Assembly: GCA_001414485.1 (NCBI GenBank)
Contig: LLEY01000096.1
Coordinates: forward strand, 62,001 to 126,000
Reading direction: 5' to 3'
DNA from: Calycina herbarum
Taxonomy: Eukaryota; Ascomycota; Leotiomycetes; Helotiales; Pezizellaceae
DNA length: 64,000 nt
Shown here: one piece after another, positions 50,046 to 63,032 of the stretch
Position numbering within the stretch: position 1 is the stretch's first letter
Layout of the letters: every line of letters starts with the position of its first letter
Made by a program: the position numbers and the translations under genes
The notes under the pieces: generated by a model
Databases searched by the model: none
What the model saw: only the letters and a program-made list of their open reading frames with translations
What the model was told of the DNA's origin: nothing

Positions 50046-50852
50046 ATGAAGGTCCATGGTGAGGAGGTTATTCCTTCACTGGATTGTAGAAACGGGGTGG
50101 TTTGTTGTTGGTTCCAAGGTTTGATTGGTGGCAGAATCACCTGCAAGCGGTGTGGGGGGAGGCACGTGTATAGGTTTGAACCTCCTCGTAAATGATAGTC
50201 GTAAATAGAAGGAACAAGCTTCTTCATCCCCCAAATTCCAAAAGCTTGTATTCATTAAGGATTCATGGGGCGTGGCTGTGATCGTGGACGATCGCGCGAA
50301 GGATCGCGGCTCTGTCTTCCATGTTTCATAATTTCCTTTTCATCGATCAGCGCATATTTCACTCGCTCTGTCCACCATTCATTGATTCATTTCTACAACG
50401 TGCATACGGGCCAGCTCCTCACGACCCACCGTGCTGATTGGGCCAATAACAAAAATTAAGGACCACCGCCCATCACAAGCGGGAGTCAATCTGAATTCTT
50501 TCATCTTTTCTAAGGCTCCATTTGAGGAACATTAGGCCTTCATTGAAAAGATACGTCATTTTGTTCCTACAACCTGATAGCCAGCGCTACCACAAGTTGA
50601 GCGCTTAGCATGTTTTCGCTTATGAAACGGAATGTCCGTTCAATCTCACCAAGAATCCTTCCCAAAGAATCCTTCATTGCGGCCGCTTACCGGCCTATGC
50701 TAATTAATATTTAGTCTTGAACTTCTTTGGGAACAGTTGGTAATTGAGGTTATATCAATGGCAATGTCCTCCTTTAATTTTCCGGGCACTGTAGAAGCAC
50801 AGCTCGACCTCACACTCTTTTTTGTTTATTTCATACAGTCATTCATTTATTC
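50046..50852. other. Intergenic; upstream region of the secreted-protein gene
   Basis: No gene seen; normal composition. A NotI-type GCGGCCGC occurs near 50,680. Confidence 0.4.
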
Positions 50853-53022
50853 ATGATGCAGGACTTTTCTCTCCTATTTTTATTATTTGCCTCGGCAGCA
50901 CAAGCACTTCCTGCAGCACAAGCACCAGTGGAGACAACAGCATCACCACTCACAACGGATACGCCCTCTCCAACTGCAACGGAGTCCTCAATACCAAAAG
51001 TAACCCAGTCATTTGTGTCGACATGGACAGGTGTTATGGGGGATGTTGAAGGTGTGTAAATTAGTATATCAAACCGCTTTTGCACATGCTAATGCCTATA
51101 CAGGTTGTACAGATACTGCTTGTGCAACCGGAGTTCCAATTTCTACAGTACCATCCATCGCTTCAAGTTGGTACTCTCGAACACACGTAACAACAGCACC
51201 ATGGCAAACTTCGGTTACCAAACCAGCCACAGGCTGCGCAACGGTCACGATGACAGATGGCACTGATAACTTCTGCTACTGCGCAGATGGAATGATCAAA
51301 GGCCTTCAATTGGGGATAAGTTCAACAACAAGTACTACCGCATGCTCCGGTGCCATGCCAACTGGTTTCAAATCAGTCCCAATGCCAGGGAAATCATCTC
51401 CTAAGTGGGCGAACCCACCGACTGATGATGCTTGCAAGAGTGGCAAGGTCCTTGATGCTAGCTGCTGGGAGAAACTCGACATGAGCAATTACGTTACTGC
51501 GTGGTGGAATACTTTTAACACCACATGCGAAGGACAACCCTTTAGCGAATGCTTCTACTATTCTGCTACCAAGTACTCACCTTCCAAATGCAGCATTCTC
51601 AACTCTAACCCAGCATGTGCACTACCAAAGTGGGACGACTTCGAAGATCAATGGAACGGTATTAGAAACTTTTACGTCGCTGTAAGTCTCTCTTATTCAT
51701 CTAAAATCATTAATTTCACTGCTGATTATACATAGTGGAACATCTGGAAGGTCAATCAATTCTTTTTGAATTATTACACGGCTATTGGACTCGCTCAAAC
51801 GACAGCCACTGATAGACTTGGTGGAATTGTAACTCTTATCGACCCAATTAAGAAGACCAACGTTGGCCTCAACGATGTTTTGACCGCACTCTCGACAGGA
51901 CTGGCATTTTTGGGTCCTTCCAACGTGGTGGTGAAGTTGTTTCTTGTAGCAGTGACACAAACAGCCGCAGTGAGCAAGTAAGTCGAAACCCCACATTCTC
52001 AAAATTAAAAATAGGTTCAGCTCGTGCCTGAAGATAAAGGATAGGACAGTTAAATTAATTGTTTGAAGTTCGTGGTTATTTATCCTCGTATCTTCGAGCA
52101 ATTAATTAAATTGTCCTAGACTTACTGAAACAAATGTATTTCGCAAGTGATGATTAAGGCTCTTGCTAACCGAGACAGGTACGTATTCCCAATCGGAACC
52201 ACCAACAAGCAAGTTCAAGACTGGAACACTATTTCGGACTCTTTCGCTGGAGTAGTTACCGATTTGCAAAACAATTTAGCCTCCGGACTGACAGCCATCG
52301 AAACTGATGTCAACAACTTCCGTGCGATAGTGGGCAATGGTCTTTTTTCGTCTGAAGACACTTTGCCAGCCCTCAATGATATGAAGAACAGCGCTGTATT
52401 GGGCTTCACAACATACATGGTCTCTCAAGCTTACCAAAGTCGGGGAACATTCCTCACTCGTGCACTAATGACCGACGTCGACGCCATGCAAAACAACGGC
52501 ACCGACCTCCATTTTAGTACTGGCTGTGGAAAGGGGTACGATAAATACGGAACCTGCGATACTTTCTGGTTCGATAAAACAACAACCACGACCTACGGAC
52601 TCGTGAACAGTGGTGAGAAAAAGCAAAATTTCGCCTCCGACATGCAAAAACTCTTCGACAACAACTATACCACACCCGAATACCTCTTCCGAAACGCAGA
52701 CCAATGTACCCAAGCTTCAGGAACTCAAGGAGTTCCTGGTAAAAACCCAATTGCGAATTTACAAGGGAAACCATCGGATTTCGCTTGCGTGTCGAATCTT
52801 CCAACTTGTACTTGGAGCTTGACGGTTGATAAATCACCCAATACCTTTTTCACAGACTGTAATTATACCAAGATGGTTACGGATAATAGTTTGTGCCTAC
52901 CTGCAGGCAATGTTCCATTAGGAACGGACTTTAAGGGTCCACATGCTTATCTGGGGTGGACGATGTTGAATCTTTCGTTGAAAAAGCAGAGTGCTCCGGG
53001 TCTTTATTCTTGTAGGGCTTGA
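50853..53022 (+). CDS. Secreted Cys-rich protein of unknown function
   Basis: Exons 50853-51051, 51104-51681, 51736-51977 and 52179-53022 give 620 residues. A strong signal peptide opens it (MMQDFSLLFLLFASAAQA), then a Thr/Ser/Pro-rich stretch. Many Cys are spread along the chain (CTDTAC; FCYC; TTCEGQPFSECFYY; CGKGYDKYGTC; CVSNLPTC) and several N-glycosylation sequons (NTT, NGT, NYT, NLS). There is a hydrophobic stretch around ALSTGLAFLGPSNVVVKLFLVAV. The third intron is placed at 51978-52178, with a strong GCTAAC branch site, because the nearer AG sites leave the frame. I do not recognise the family; an extracellular or wall role, possibly effector-like, is a guess. Confidence 0.8.
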
Positions 53023-53803
53023 GGGTTGTAAATATATTTTTAGATTTGTTATTTTACTTGTTTGTTTTGACGTGGGTGGGTTGAGGGGTTTCTTGGTTAT
53101 CACTTCTAGAATCTAGATAGTCTCAACAACTTGCGTTTAGGGGAATTGTTTTAATCAACTAGTCTTGAAATGTAGAAAAAACACAATTTCCAAGAAATAA
53201 CTTCAAATGGACGGGAAAAGTGCAAATCTCGCTTAGCTCAACTAATGATCATCGTATAATTTAATACGCGTAATTGTACTTATGTCAGTTGAAATAAGCG
53301 ACTTGATTTAATTGTTGTGTTTGAAGTTTGACAACCAAACCAAAAAAGGCAACCAATCGGAGGTTCGCTGGGAGGAACCTCCGCTCTGCCGCTATGTAGA
53401 CTAAAATAGCGCGACACGTGACACCGTCATTCTCCTACGCGATGGGGAGGCTGCCTGGATGCAACCAAGCGCTGGAAGTTTCACCATGCAACTCTACGGA
53501 GTATATCCCTATGGTTCTCTACGCGCTGGGAGCTTCTCTGAAACTACCAACAATTATATTTGGTGCTTCTCCATTTCACGCTTGCTAAATCACCCATTTC
53601 AACTTGCGAGTTTACCAACCCAAGTGAAGTCTAGTTCGTTGGACTTTGCTTGGAATCCCGATCATCAACGTCCACCTTGTTTTTTTTAATAAATAAAAAC
53701 CACAAATTTACAAATCTCATCAAACATGTCAGAATCCAATCCCAACACGCTTGTTGATCGGACGGTTCCTCGTGTATACCATTTTCTCCTCTAGAATTTT
53801 TAG
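53023..53803. other. Intergenic with a short upstream ORF
   Basis: No gene. An ATG at 53726 opens a short frame (MSESNPNTLVDRTVP...) that stops just before the next gene; a 30-nt intron would be needed to join it, which is too short, so it is best seen as an upstream ORF. Confidence 0.45.
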
Positions 53804-55345
53804 ATGCTGACGAAGAACAAACAGACCGCAGTTGACGCTGCCACGGAACAGCCAACCAGTTCTTCGCCATCGTTTGATGACTTTATCATGCCGATCGATA
53901 CACCCCAAGGTGAGCATATCTCTAGAATATACGGGCCAAATTGATGCGAATCAGGCACAGATGAGGATGTCGTGATGGACAACAATATCGAAGCGTCAGA
54001 TTCGGAATATGATTCGGAATATGGAATCGAGGACAACGATTTGGTCGATGCTGACTATGACACGACTTATCAGGACGAAGATGGTATGGAATTACCTGAT
54101 CGGGTCCAAAACGCCATCGAAATGGGAAGAGAAATTCTTCTCGAGTTTCCATCACCGGAGGAATATTCCACAGGCATATTTGTGGAAGACGAGCAGAGAG
54201 ACATTTTCGACGATGGCTTGGAGAGCGATGCTGAATCCTCTGCCGACAGTGAAGCCAGCTCCAATTATGAGGATCTCGTGGAACAAGGGGATGTCCAAAT
54301 CGTTCGTGTCCGCGCTTCTCCAGAGCCCGAGGCTACAAAGGTTGGCAATGATGAGGAGGAAGAGCTAGACGACAATATGACAGATGCATTTGATAGCGAG
54401 CGTGCTTTTACTTCGGATTCCTATCACGATATGAGTTCAGAGGACGAGGACGAGCTATCTGAACAGGAAACCTCCGCAGAAGATGCGGCTGGCCCGACCT
54501 CTCCAGATCCAACCCCACCCTCGCCTAAGCCGTTTGCAGAATTACAACAACAAAAATTCAAACTCTTGTATGACGGAAAAGTGTCTCGCGAAAAGCAGTC
54601 TGACGCCATTCGTTGGAAGATTCTAGAGCTAGAGGAACAAAAGAGACACATCGAACAGGAACTTCCTCTTTTGGAACAAGAACTTGATGCCGCCGAAACA
54701 CTTCGTGAGGAAAAGAAACAAGAACTGGCATCCATTTTGGAAACTTCCGGAATATCTCCCCAGCTCCACGAGGCATATGAAGCCTTTTGCGAATCATTGA
54801 TCCCGGAATTTGGACAGCGCGGTGGATTCTCTATAACCTGTGAGGGGAAACATGAAGGTTCTTACATCAAATACGATCCAAAGTTTGAGCTATTCAAGGA
54901 ATTTATTGAACTCCCTGAAACAATCTACAAGGGGTACAATTATCGGTGCGAGGCCTCGGTAACTTCTGATTGGAGAGAGACCAACGACATCGTTGAATTC
55001 TGGCCCCTCAAACCGCCTGTCTTAATAAACGGAGCAGGATCTACCTGGGGCGATCAATATGTAAGTTTCATGATCATCACCATATCTCCAATCAATACTG
55101 ATATCTAGTCAAAGCCCGAACTATACGAACTTGCTCGTCAAGCAGTCCAAGATGGTTCAGCGGCTGCCATGCAAATGATGATCGCCCTACCCCACGAACA
55201 AGCTTCCTGTGAGGGAGGTTGGCTTTTTGAGTACCAATACCAAAAAGCTTTGGCAGATGAACCCGTGGTAGCTAGACGTTGGACATACACTTCAGCGCAC
55301 ATGATTGACTCGGATGATGGTGCCTCGGTGTATAATTCGACTTGA
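53804..55345 (+). CDS. Acidic coiled-coil protein of unknown function
   Basis: Exons 53804-53909, 53955-55060 and 55109-55345 give 482 residues. The first half is strongly acidic (for example EEEELDDNMTDAFDSE and SSEDEDELSEQETSAEDA). A coiled coil of about 55 residues follows (RWKILELEEQKRHIEQELPL onward). The C-terminal half is folded-looking with conserved-type aromatic residues (EFGQRGGFSI; GYNYRCEASV; WPLKPPVLINGAGSTW; GGWLFEYQYQKALADEP). I do not recognise the family. No signal peptide or membrane span, so cytosolic or nuclear. The start at 53804 is chosen because upstream ATG 53726 cannot be spliced in sensibly. Confidence 0.75.
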
Positions 55346-56694
55346 CACTGGAACTGGATCTCGTGGATCGGAGGCGGTTGTTTTTGTGTAATAATTTATG
55401 AGGATTTGGGGTATGGAACAGACATGGGCGTTTTTGTCTTTTTTTGCATAGGAATTAGTGAGCAAATAAATCTGCCGGAATTTTCCTCACGTGCTTCCCT
55501 TCGGTCAGCTACAGTAATTTCAACCTTTCAGGTTTCTACCCGAGGCCAGGTCAAGAGTAACTTAAGAGGGATAATATTTGAAAATGAAACAAGTTGCCCA
55601 ACTGAACAAATAACCCTAGTAGGCTATTCTAGAATACCTAGTGAGGCAGAGTGCGAGAAAAGGAGCTACCTCCATGCCCGATGGTTCGCAGTTCCATCGC
55701 CAACTGAATGACAACCCTAACTCGATCGACCGCGACTCAAGAGCCAATAGCCCAACTCTAGCAAATACTAAAGAAGGTTTGTCGAACTCGTTGTAAGTTG
55801 AAGGTTCGCGATAGCGCCCACCCGGAGTCACTCCTTCCCTCGTTGCCAAACATAACACCAACGAAGCAATTCTTGCCGTAAGCGCGCCCACATCTTGCAG
55901 GAAAGGAAGGAACGAGCAAGACTACCGACGCAGTTCAAAAATCTTCAAAACCCTCGCATTCCCCCCTCTCTCTTTCCTTGCTTCCTCTTCACACAAACTT
56001 CTCCGTCGACACAATCGGACTCGCCCCCAAACCCCTCCAGTACACGCACTCCCAAGGATTCTGCGTGGCCAATTCCTCGGTGTTTCGGAATACTCACATG
56101 TGGCCCAGTGGCTCTGGTCGGTTCTCTTTGGCAGGCTTGCAAACTGGGTTGGGAGACTGCTTCTTTCCCAATGCATTTAGCTTAATTTTGAGGTATGCCG
56201 AGGGGCTTTATTTTTCCGCGTGGGTGTTTAGGGCGGGAGGGAAGTCCTTTTGGTGTGTTCATATCGACGGAGGTTAATCGCTGACACCCCTTTACTACAA
56301 GCCCTTGTAGTCATTCGGTATTTCCCATTCTCTAGGGTGAAATCCCTAAATAAATATCACGCTTTCTCTTAGAATAGGGTGTTCCCCCCTGATTCAACCT
56401 CAACACCACTTGAGATGGTTCCTTCCGTCTAGTTGTATCTCTGCCTCGGCCGCGACCAGAGTCCGTACAAGTTTCCGTAATAGAAAGAATCTTTCCAGGT
56501 TGCAAGAAGAGTCCCGAAACTTCTAGGCTAATTTCAACAGTTTTCTGGGTGTTTTCTTTTTCGAAAGGCTCTTTTCTTCGCGACCACATGTTTTACACCT
56601 GCAGGTGATCGGGCTTCCGTGATTGTGCAGCACAGACAGAACCTTTCCAGTGACCTTTTCAGTCGACGAACTTTGATGCTCTTATGCAGCCAAT
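55346..56694. other. Intergenic, no gene recognised
   Basis: Short frames on both strands (for example 55,616-55,891 minus and 55,978-56,277 plus) lack any domain feature or splice partner. Upstream part of the HET gene lies at the right end. Confidence 0.4.
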
Positions 56695-58323
56695 ATGAAC
56701 ACTAGCACTGGGGCTATCAAGGGTAGCCGTTCTTTCAGTTCATCAGGCGATCATTATAGCCCCTTGCAAATTCCGTCTCATTTCCGCCTCATCGCAATTC
56801 GCAACGAAGAGGTAGCAAATATCAGCGCCCAGCAGATGAAGTGTAACCTTGTCCATTTTTCGTTGGAAAACGAAAATGTTACTCCCCTATATCACGCTTT
56901 ATCTTACGAATGGGGTGTTGCCTCCTATGATGATCCCGTTATTCATATTAATGGGATGCCTCATACAATTCGGAAGAATCTCTTCGAAGCACTGAAGCAA
57001 CTCCATTCGAAGAGTGTAGGTTATCCAGACAGGACCAACGATAGGTCTCACTGGATATGGATCGATGCGTTGTGCATCAACCAAGAAGACCTCCTCGAAT
57101 GGAACCAACAAGTAACTGTGATGAGTCGAATCTACAATTCGGCTGAAGTCGTGGTTATCTGGCTTGGAATCTCGAAAGACGATAGCGACATGGTGATGGA
57201 TATCTTGAGCGAGGACCATGAGCTGCGAGGTATAAACTGGTTCATGGATCAACAAAAGGGAGACGCGCTATCTGTGTGGTTGCATCGTTCTTATTGGAAT
57301 TGGATCTGGATAGTACAGGAAATCCAGAGGGCGAGATTTCTCGAAATTTTGTGCGGCAACAGAATAATCTCATGGGAACAACTCATCAACCCAAAGAGTC
57401 TACGGCATATGGGTTAAATATGAACCTACCGGCCCCAACTCGCCCAGTATAACTCGTAAGCTTGAAACCAGAGGTGCGGTGGCCAAATTGATGGCTCGCA
57501 GAATGCCATTTGAGATGAACTACCTGAGAGGGGAAGATGGACAAGCGCAAGGGACGGAGCTGCGTCACTGGCTATCTATTTGCAAAAGTTCGTCAAGCAC
57601 CAACCCAAGGGACAAAGTGTTTGCTCTTCTGGGACTCGCCACTGACGAAAATATCAAGCAAATAATAAGGGTCGATTACTCGAAAACTGTTACCGAGATT
57701 TGCCGTGAGGTTCTTGATTTTTATCTTCTTGCTCGTGGACAGTCTAAAGATCAATTTTATGACAATATTGGCTGGATTTCCCTCCACGAAACTCTCCAGA
57801 AGATGCTTGGCCAGGAACTGGAATCGACCGCTCCCCAAATTGAGAACCCGGAGCTAGAATATACACTCTGGTGTGCGACTGAGAATATTGGCATCATTAT
57901 CGGCTTTCCAGAACGTCACACGTCTAGGAATTATACTTCGAACAGTGGACCAAGCCCTCGAGATATGGCAGTGGAAGTTACAATGGTTCAATACGGTACA
58001 GATGACTACAAATACCAGCTAGCGCTCGATAATAACGCCAGATCCCAGACTCCTTTTAACGACAATTCTTTTTTTTCCGGGGGGGGGGGAAGGAAAGTGT
58101 GGAAACTCGAAATGAGAACACCTTTAATACTGCCCCTCCTTCTGCTAAAGAGGGCGATTGTATACTTGGTTTTCCTGGTAGCCGTATTGGTCTCCTGTTG
58201 AGAGATCGAAAAGTGATACTGGGGAGGGTTTTGATGCATGGAGAAAAGTACAAACGACGAGTATTATATACGTCAATGGCTGGACCTGTCCCATTCCAAT
58301 CCGGATACAGGGCCTCAATTTGA
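56695..58323 (+). CDS. HET-domain protein with poly-G frameshift near the C-terminus
   Basis: HET domains drive heterokaryon-incompatibility cell death and are expanded in filamentous ascomycetes. Exon 1 is 56695-57412 and exon 2 starts 57474 (intron 57413-57473). HET motifs are in order: YHALSYEWG near residue 65, WIWIDALCINQEDLLEWNQQ, MSRIYNSAEVVVIWLG and SYWNWIWIVQEIQRARF. The downstream STNPRDKVFALLGLA is the standard post-HET motif. After FNDNSFF the frame crosses T8 (58069-58076) and G11 (58079-58089) and then ends at 58201, whereas the family-like C-terminus (AKEGDCILGFPGSRIGLLLR, then VLMHGEKYK) is read in another frame to 58323. A one- or two-base slip in the G tract, real or a sequencing error, would explain this. 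Confidence 0.78.
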
Positions 58324-58856
58324 CGTCTTTCCGGAGAGTGGCTTGACGGAAAAGTTTTATTTGAAGCTCACCAGAGCTATGTTGTATAGCTTGACTGCGA
58401 GGTAAAGTCAGACTACTGCATTGCTTTTGGGTCTGCCTTTCACTTGTCATTGGTTAAAATTTATGACGAAACATAGATCAGATACAGCAATTGTTACTCG
58501 GTGCACATTAACGGGGGATCTATGGCGTCTCTATCTTTCGTAAAAAGTAATTTTCGTAAGCGAGAATGGAACGGAAAGTGATGTGGAGAAGTACGAAGAG
58601 GGTTGTTCCACTGCATCACCGCATGTATAGATCCCGCCACCTTCAAACCCCGATAAAGCTTTGTACTATGACTGGCTTTGAATATTTAGGCTAATATGGG
58701 AGTGTAAGCGTAGGGCGGCATTGTGGCTATTACTGTCCCTTGTCGTACTACCCCACTATGCAAGGCAATGTCAGCAGTCCCCTCCCCAGATTCTTGTGTC
58801 GTGGTTAAATATTATGGAGGTTTTAAGAATCTCCAGACTGGCAGAAAACCAAAAAT
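58324..58856. other. Intergenic between HET and P450 genes
   Basis: No gene seen. Contains the P450 upstream region. Confidence 0.4.
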
Positions 58857-60621
58857 ATGGCCGCTTTCCAACAACTTCTCGCGGCTGTGAACTGGGCCAG
58901 CTTGTCCCTTGGTGTTTTTGTAATTTATTGCGCTTATTATGGATTGAGCAGCTATGTCGCTTATCGAAAACTGTCACATATCAAAGGTCCTACTCTTGCC
59001 GCATGGTCCAATCTTTGGATCGTAAGGGCTGTGTATAATTTGAATACTCATCAACAACTGTATGAAGTCAGCAAGAAATACGGTAAGTTGGTATTCCCTT
59101 TAAATAAATAGTAATCAGGCTAATTGTTTTTATTGTGTAGGGTCGCTAGCGAGAGTTGGTCCCAACATGCTGCTCACCAGTGACGCCGATACCATTCATC
59201 GCATGAACAAAGCTCGGTCGCCTTATACAAAAAGCGATTGGTACAAAGGAATTCGGATGCAGCCAGGTCATGATAACATTCTATCCACTGTTGATGAGAA
59301 TGAGCATACTAGACGACGAACTCAAATGGCTATGGGTGTAAGTTACTACTCATACGCCGATCGGAAACATCTAACAATCAAACAGTACTCTGGAAAAGAG
59401 AACCCTGCCGTAGAAGACAGGGTCAACAAACATGTTTCCAATCTCACCAACCTGATTGCAACCAAATACTTATCAACCGAGACGGCCCTGAAACCCATGG
59501 ATCTTGCAAGAAAGGCTCAATTCCTGGCTCTGGACATCATCACTGACTTAGCATTTGATGTGCCTTTTGGCGATATTGATTCCGATGAAGATGTTCATTC
59601 TTATATCAAATCTACGGAAGAGACGATGCAAGCAGTTATTATGTTGTGTTCTATTCCTGCTGTGAGCGACTTTCTCAATACGCCTCTTATTGGAAACATA
59701 ATTTTCCCTTCTGCTAAGGATGAGGCTGGTCCGGGGAGGCTCATACGGTAGGTTTCTCTCCCCATTCTGAAAGGAAATTATTCTCATCGTGAATCTTTAC
59801 AGTGTCGCAGAGGAAGTTGTCAAGAAACGATTCAAGGTAGATCCAACAGGGACTAGTAAGGATATGATGGGTTCGTTTATGAGACACGGGGTTAAGGAAT
59901 ACGATGCTGTTGCCGAGAGTCTTGCTCAGATGTAAGAAATCACTCCACCGATTTTTATTTTTGAACCAAAAGCTAATACACCAATAGCCTTGCTGGTGCA
60001 GACACTACTGCAACAGCCACTCGTGCTACTATGTTATTCATCATGACGAATCCTCGCGTCTACAGGCGTTTACAAATTGAAATCGACGACTACGTCAAGA
60101 ACACGGGTCTCCCCCATGGCCAGGTTATCTCTGGTAAAAATGCCGAAACGCTGCCTTACCTTCAAGCCGTCATCAGAGAAGGTCTTCGCATCTGGCCACC
60201 GGTGACAGGTCTCTTACCCAAGAAAGCACCACCAAAGGGCGATACCATCAATGGAATTTTCGTCCCCGGAGGTACAGAAATTGGATACTGCGCATGGGGA
60301 GTGCATCGCAATCCCGATGTTTTCGGCGTCGACGCTGATTTATTCCGACCAGAGAGATGGCTCGAAGCAGATGGAGAGAAACTTGCAAATATGAAGAAAA
60401 CTATCGAATTAATTTTTGGATACGGCAAGTATCAGTGTTTGGGACAGAATATCGCTTGGATGGAGTTGAATAAGATTTTCTTCGAGTTGATGAGGAATTT
60501 TGAGTGGAATATTGTTGATCCAACCAAGCCATGGGAGAGTGGTAATGTTGGGCTTTGGTTGCAGCATGATTTGTGGGTGAGAGTGAGTGATAGGGAGAGT
60601 GCTGGTATTTCAAAGCAGTAG
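58857..60621 (+). CDS. Cytochrome P450 monooxygenase, pisatin-demethylase-like
   Basis: ER-anchored heme monooxygenase, probably acting in detoxification or secondary metabolism. Exons 58857-59082, 59141-59337, 59386-59747, 59803-59931 and 59988-60621 give 515 residues. An N-terminal anchor (SLGVFVIYCAYYGL) is followed by KGPTLAAWSNLW. RVGPNMLLTSDAD and GYSGKENP are typical of the CYP57-like pisatin demethylase group. I-helix is LAGADTTATATRA, the K-helix ExxR is in REGLRIWPP, PERF is FRPERW and the heme loop is FGYGKYQCLGQNIA. The second intron (59338-59385) is 48 nt and stop-free, so an unspliced in-frame product is possible. No other biosynthetic gene adjoins it; the upstream neighbour is the HET gene. 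Confidence 0.93.
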
Positions 60622-62363
60622 CTTAAAGCTTGGCGGGGGGCAATACTCCGTAGAAACCAATGGATATTTCCAATATGCTTTCTGATGATATTTACCATCT
60701 TGCTTTGTCAAAATCGTCGTAAATTTGGGAAGGGGGCTTTTGGGCCTTCTCTCATATCCGCATGGCCTATATTTCGCCTAATTCGCTTATAAGTAAAGAG
60801 AGGCAACCTCAAGGCAACTCACTTAAAAACAATACATATATCAATCTACAAAAACAAAGATTGCTTTGGAACTACAGCCGCTCAATTTGCTTTCTTACTT
60901 CCGCCGCAGTAAAGGAGGTATGAAATGAGGTTTTGCAAAAGCGAGATGATAAAGAAAAGATGAGAAGAAAACAGAAGAATCATACTGTGAAGAAAAAGTG
61001 ACGCAGCAGTGCTCAAACAGCAGTAATCAGCGCAGCCAGTTTCTTAAAATACAGTACTCTGTTGCAGTTCATATCACGCCTTGACTTTCAACTTCGCTTG
61101 CTACCAGCCAAAACTCTTCATCTACCCACTTCGGCTCAATTCCGGATTCTTTGTGAGTGATTTATCACTTCTCCTTTACATAAAAATTCAAAGCTGAAGT
61201 CCTAAAATAAATAAGATTCACTAAAAAAGAAAAACAGCTCACACCTCTCGCTTTCACAAGTCCACTAATTGTTAGATACATAAGCATAACTTCAACCTCA
61301 AAGCTGGCTCAACCAATGCCAACCAACGAGTACCATTGTCAGATTCCTGTGTACATTCATTCACCTAGAGGTCGGTGCAAAATCATGGGCTAGTAAAGAT
61401 TTGAGTGGTTGAAATCTGACCATTATCAGGTGAGGAATTCAAACAACATCACCAAATCTGCAGGTCATTCTCCCTTGGCCCTAAGAGATGTATCATAGAG
61501 TACGCCTTGAATTGGCAAGACTCGAAGCTGAGGATAATAACCCCAGACTCAAATAGGTCAAGATCAAGCTCTCCAGGACCAGGTTCGCGCCCTCCAAGAG
61601 CAACTTGCGACATTCGCTCGGGAGAGACACAATATCAGTAATCAACATGCGGGACTCATTCAAGTTCCTGATTTGCAACCATCAATTACCTGGAGGTCAG
61701 TGCATAATCGTATATTAGAATGTGTGAGAGGTGTGAACTTGAACAATTTTTTTTGTAGTTTGATTTTCTAGAGAACACTTGCAATTTAATGTGAGAGGTT
61801 TCAACAATAGTTTAGTTTTTGAATCGTGATAGTTCAGCCTTCTACCATTTGAAATTGACTTTGTAAACTGGATATGAAACGACAGTGATTTGTTTTTGGA
61901 GGAATAGCTTGTGAACGAAAGGGAGAACAATGACAACAGATGAGCTTTAGAAGGAAGAATAGCCCATGCAAGATGAAAGGGAATTGAAATGACAGTAAGT
62001 GATCTTTTCAACAGAATTGACTTGCGAAAAACTGAGATTATTTAGAAATGATTGCAAAACCCAAAGAAGGAACAACAGTGGATGAGGTTATAACTTGTGT
62101 GTTTAACTTTAAAGTAATCTAAACAAATAAACTTACTGGAATCCCTTTGAAGTACTGATTATGTTCACAGAGAAGCTAGAAGTCATCTAGTAATCAGAGA
62201 TATACTACACAGACCAGACATCATATATTTTTCATTCCAGTCGCTTTTATGTTCATCCTGTCCCATTGAACAGCCACCCAAAACGCCAGAATGAGCCTCC
62301 CAAACTCCAAACTTTCCCATAACCATTAGAAAGCCATATGCACATACATTCGCACAGAACCAA
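60622..62363. other. Intergenic with a possible coiled-coil gene fragment
   Basis: No intact gene. Around 61,560-61,695 the plus strand reads QDQALQDQVRALQEQLATFA and on to LIQVPDLQPSITW, a coiled-coil-like segment with no start codon and no clear splice partners. From 61,740 to 62,180 the DNA is AT-rich without features. Confidence 0.4.
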
Positions 62364-63032
62364 TCATTGTCCATTCTTTCTTCCCTTTCTCTCGTTTGCT
62401 CTCTGCATCCGCTCATTCCTCCTAACCTTCTCTTTTCGATCTCTTCGTCCATCTCCTTGCCTCTCAGTACCCTCCTTCCTCTCGCGCTCTTTCTTCTCGT
62501 CAACCTCGACAATCCAATCTTGCTCTCCCTGCTTGTTCTTTCCCTTGTATCCCCATTTTGGAACCCATTCTCCGGTGACTTCATCGTAGACCAACTTCTT
62601 CTTCTCCTCTGCGGTCTTGGGCTTGATGCCCTTCTTGGCGGCGAATTTTTCCCATGTGGTTTGCGCTTTTGGTGGGGGTAATGGCTAGGTAGGTATGTTA
62701 GTCGGAAGTCCAGATAATTGATGTGTACTATGAGGGGTGCTGACTTTTTCTCGAGGCAATGAAGTCTCGATCGCAGGAAGGGAAAGTAAAACTCCAGATG
62801 GTGTGCTTTGAATTGGGCAAGTCGTCAGGAGCTGATTCAATAAAGCTTGTGCGCCATCTCGCGCAGTAGCTGCGAGATCATCTTCGAGGTTTTCGCGACC
62901 GGTCAAGACGAGAGGATTTGGGTCGGAGGCGAGGAGAAGACCGAGGTCAAAGGTATATGGTGTAGGCTTATTGACTGTGATAGGGAGGGGCTTCTTCGCG
63001 CCGGCGTCATCGTTCATAGTAGTGTCCTCCAT
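62364..63032 (-). CDS. rrs1: Ribosome biogenesis regulator Rrs1
   Basis: Nucleolar factor that, with Rpf2, recruits 5S RNP into the pre-60S particle. Exons 63032-62745 and 62684-62364 give 202 residues, matching the ~203 of yeast Rrs1. The family signature is clear: YTFDLGLLLASDPNPL, then RDGAQALLNQLLTTCP, GVLLSLP, LPREK, PLPPPKAQTTWEKFAAKKGI, and YDEVTGEWVPKWGYKGKNK. The C-terminal tail is very basic (RRDRKEKVRRNERMQR). The intron (62744-62685) uses the less common donor GTCAGC, but the junction restores LPREK-PLPPPK. Divergent from mS29 with 240 bases between starts. Confidence 0.93.

Noticed and set aside
53726..53803. Possible first exon MSESNPNTLVDRTVP for the acidic protein gene
   Set aside because: Would require a 30-nt intron, below the usual fungal minimum. 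Kept only as an upstream ORF.
54070..54264. Minus-strand Ser-rich frames inside the acidic protein gene
   Set aside because: Antisense shadows of acidic GAN/GAY-rich coding sequence.
62183..62584. Minus-strand frame of 133 codons over the rrs1 3' part
   Set aside because: It is in a different frame from the conserved Rrs1 C-terminus and has no recognisable features.
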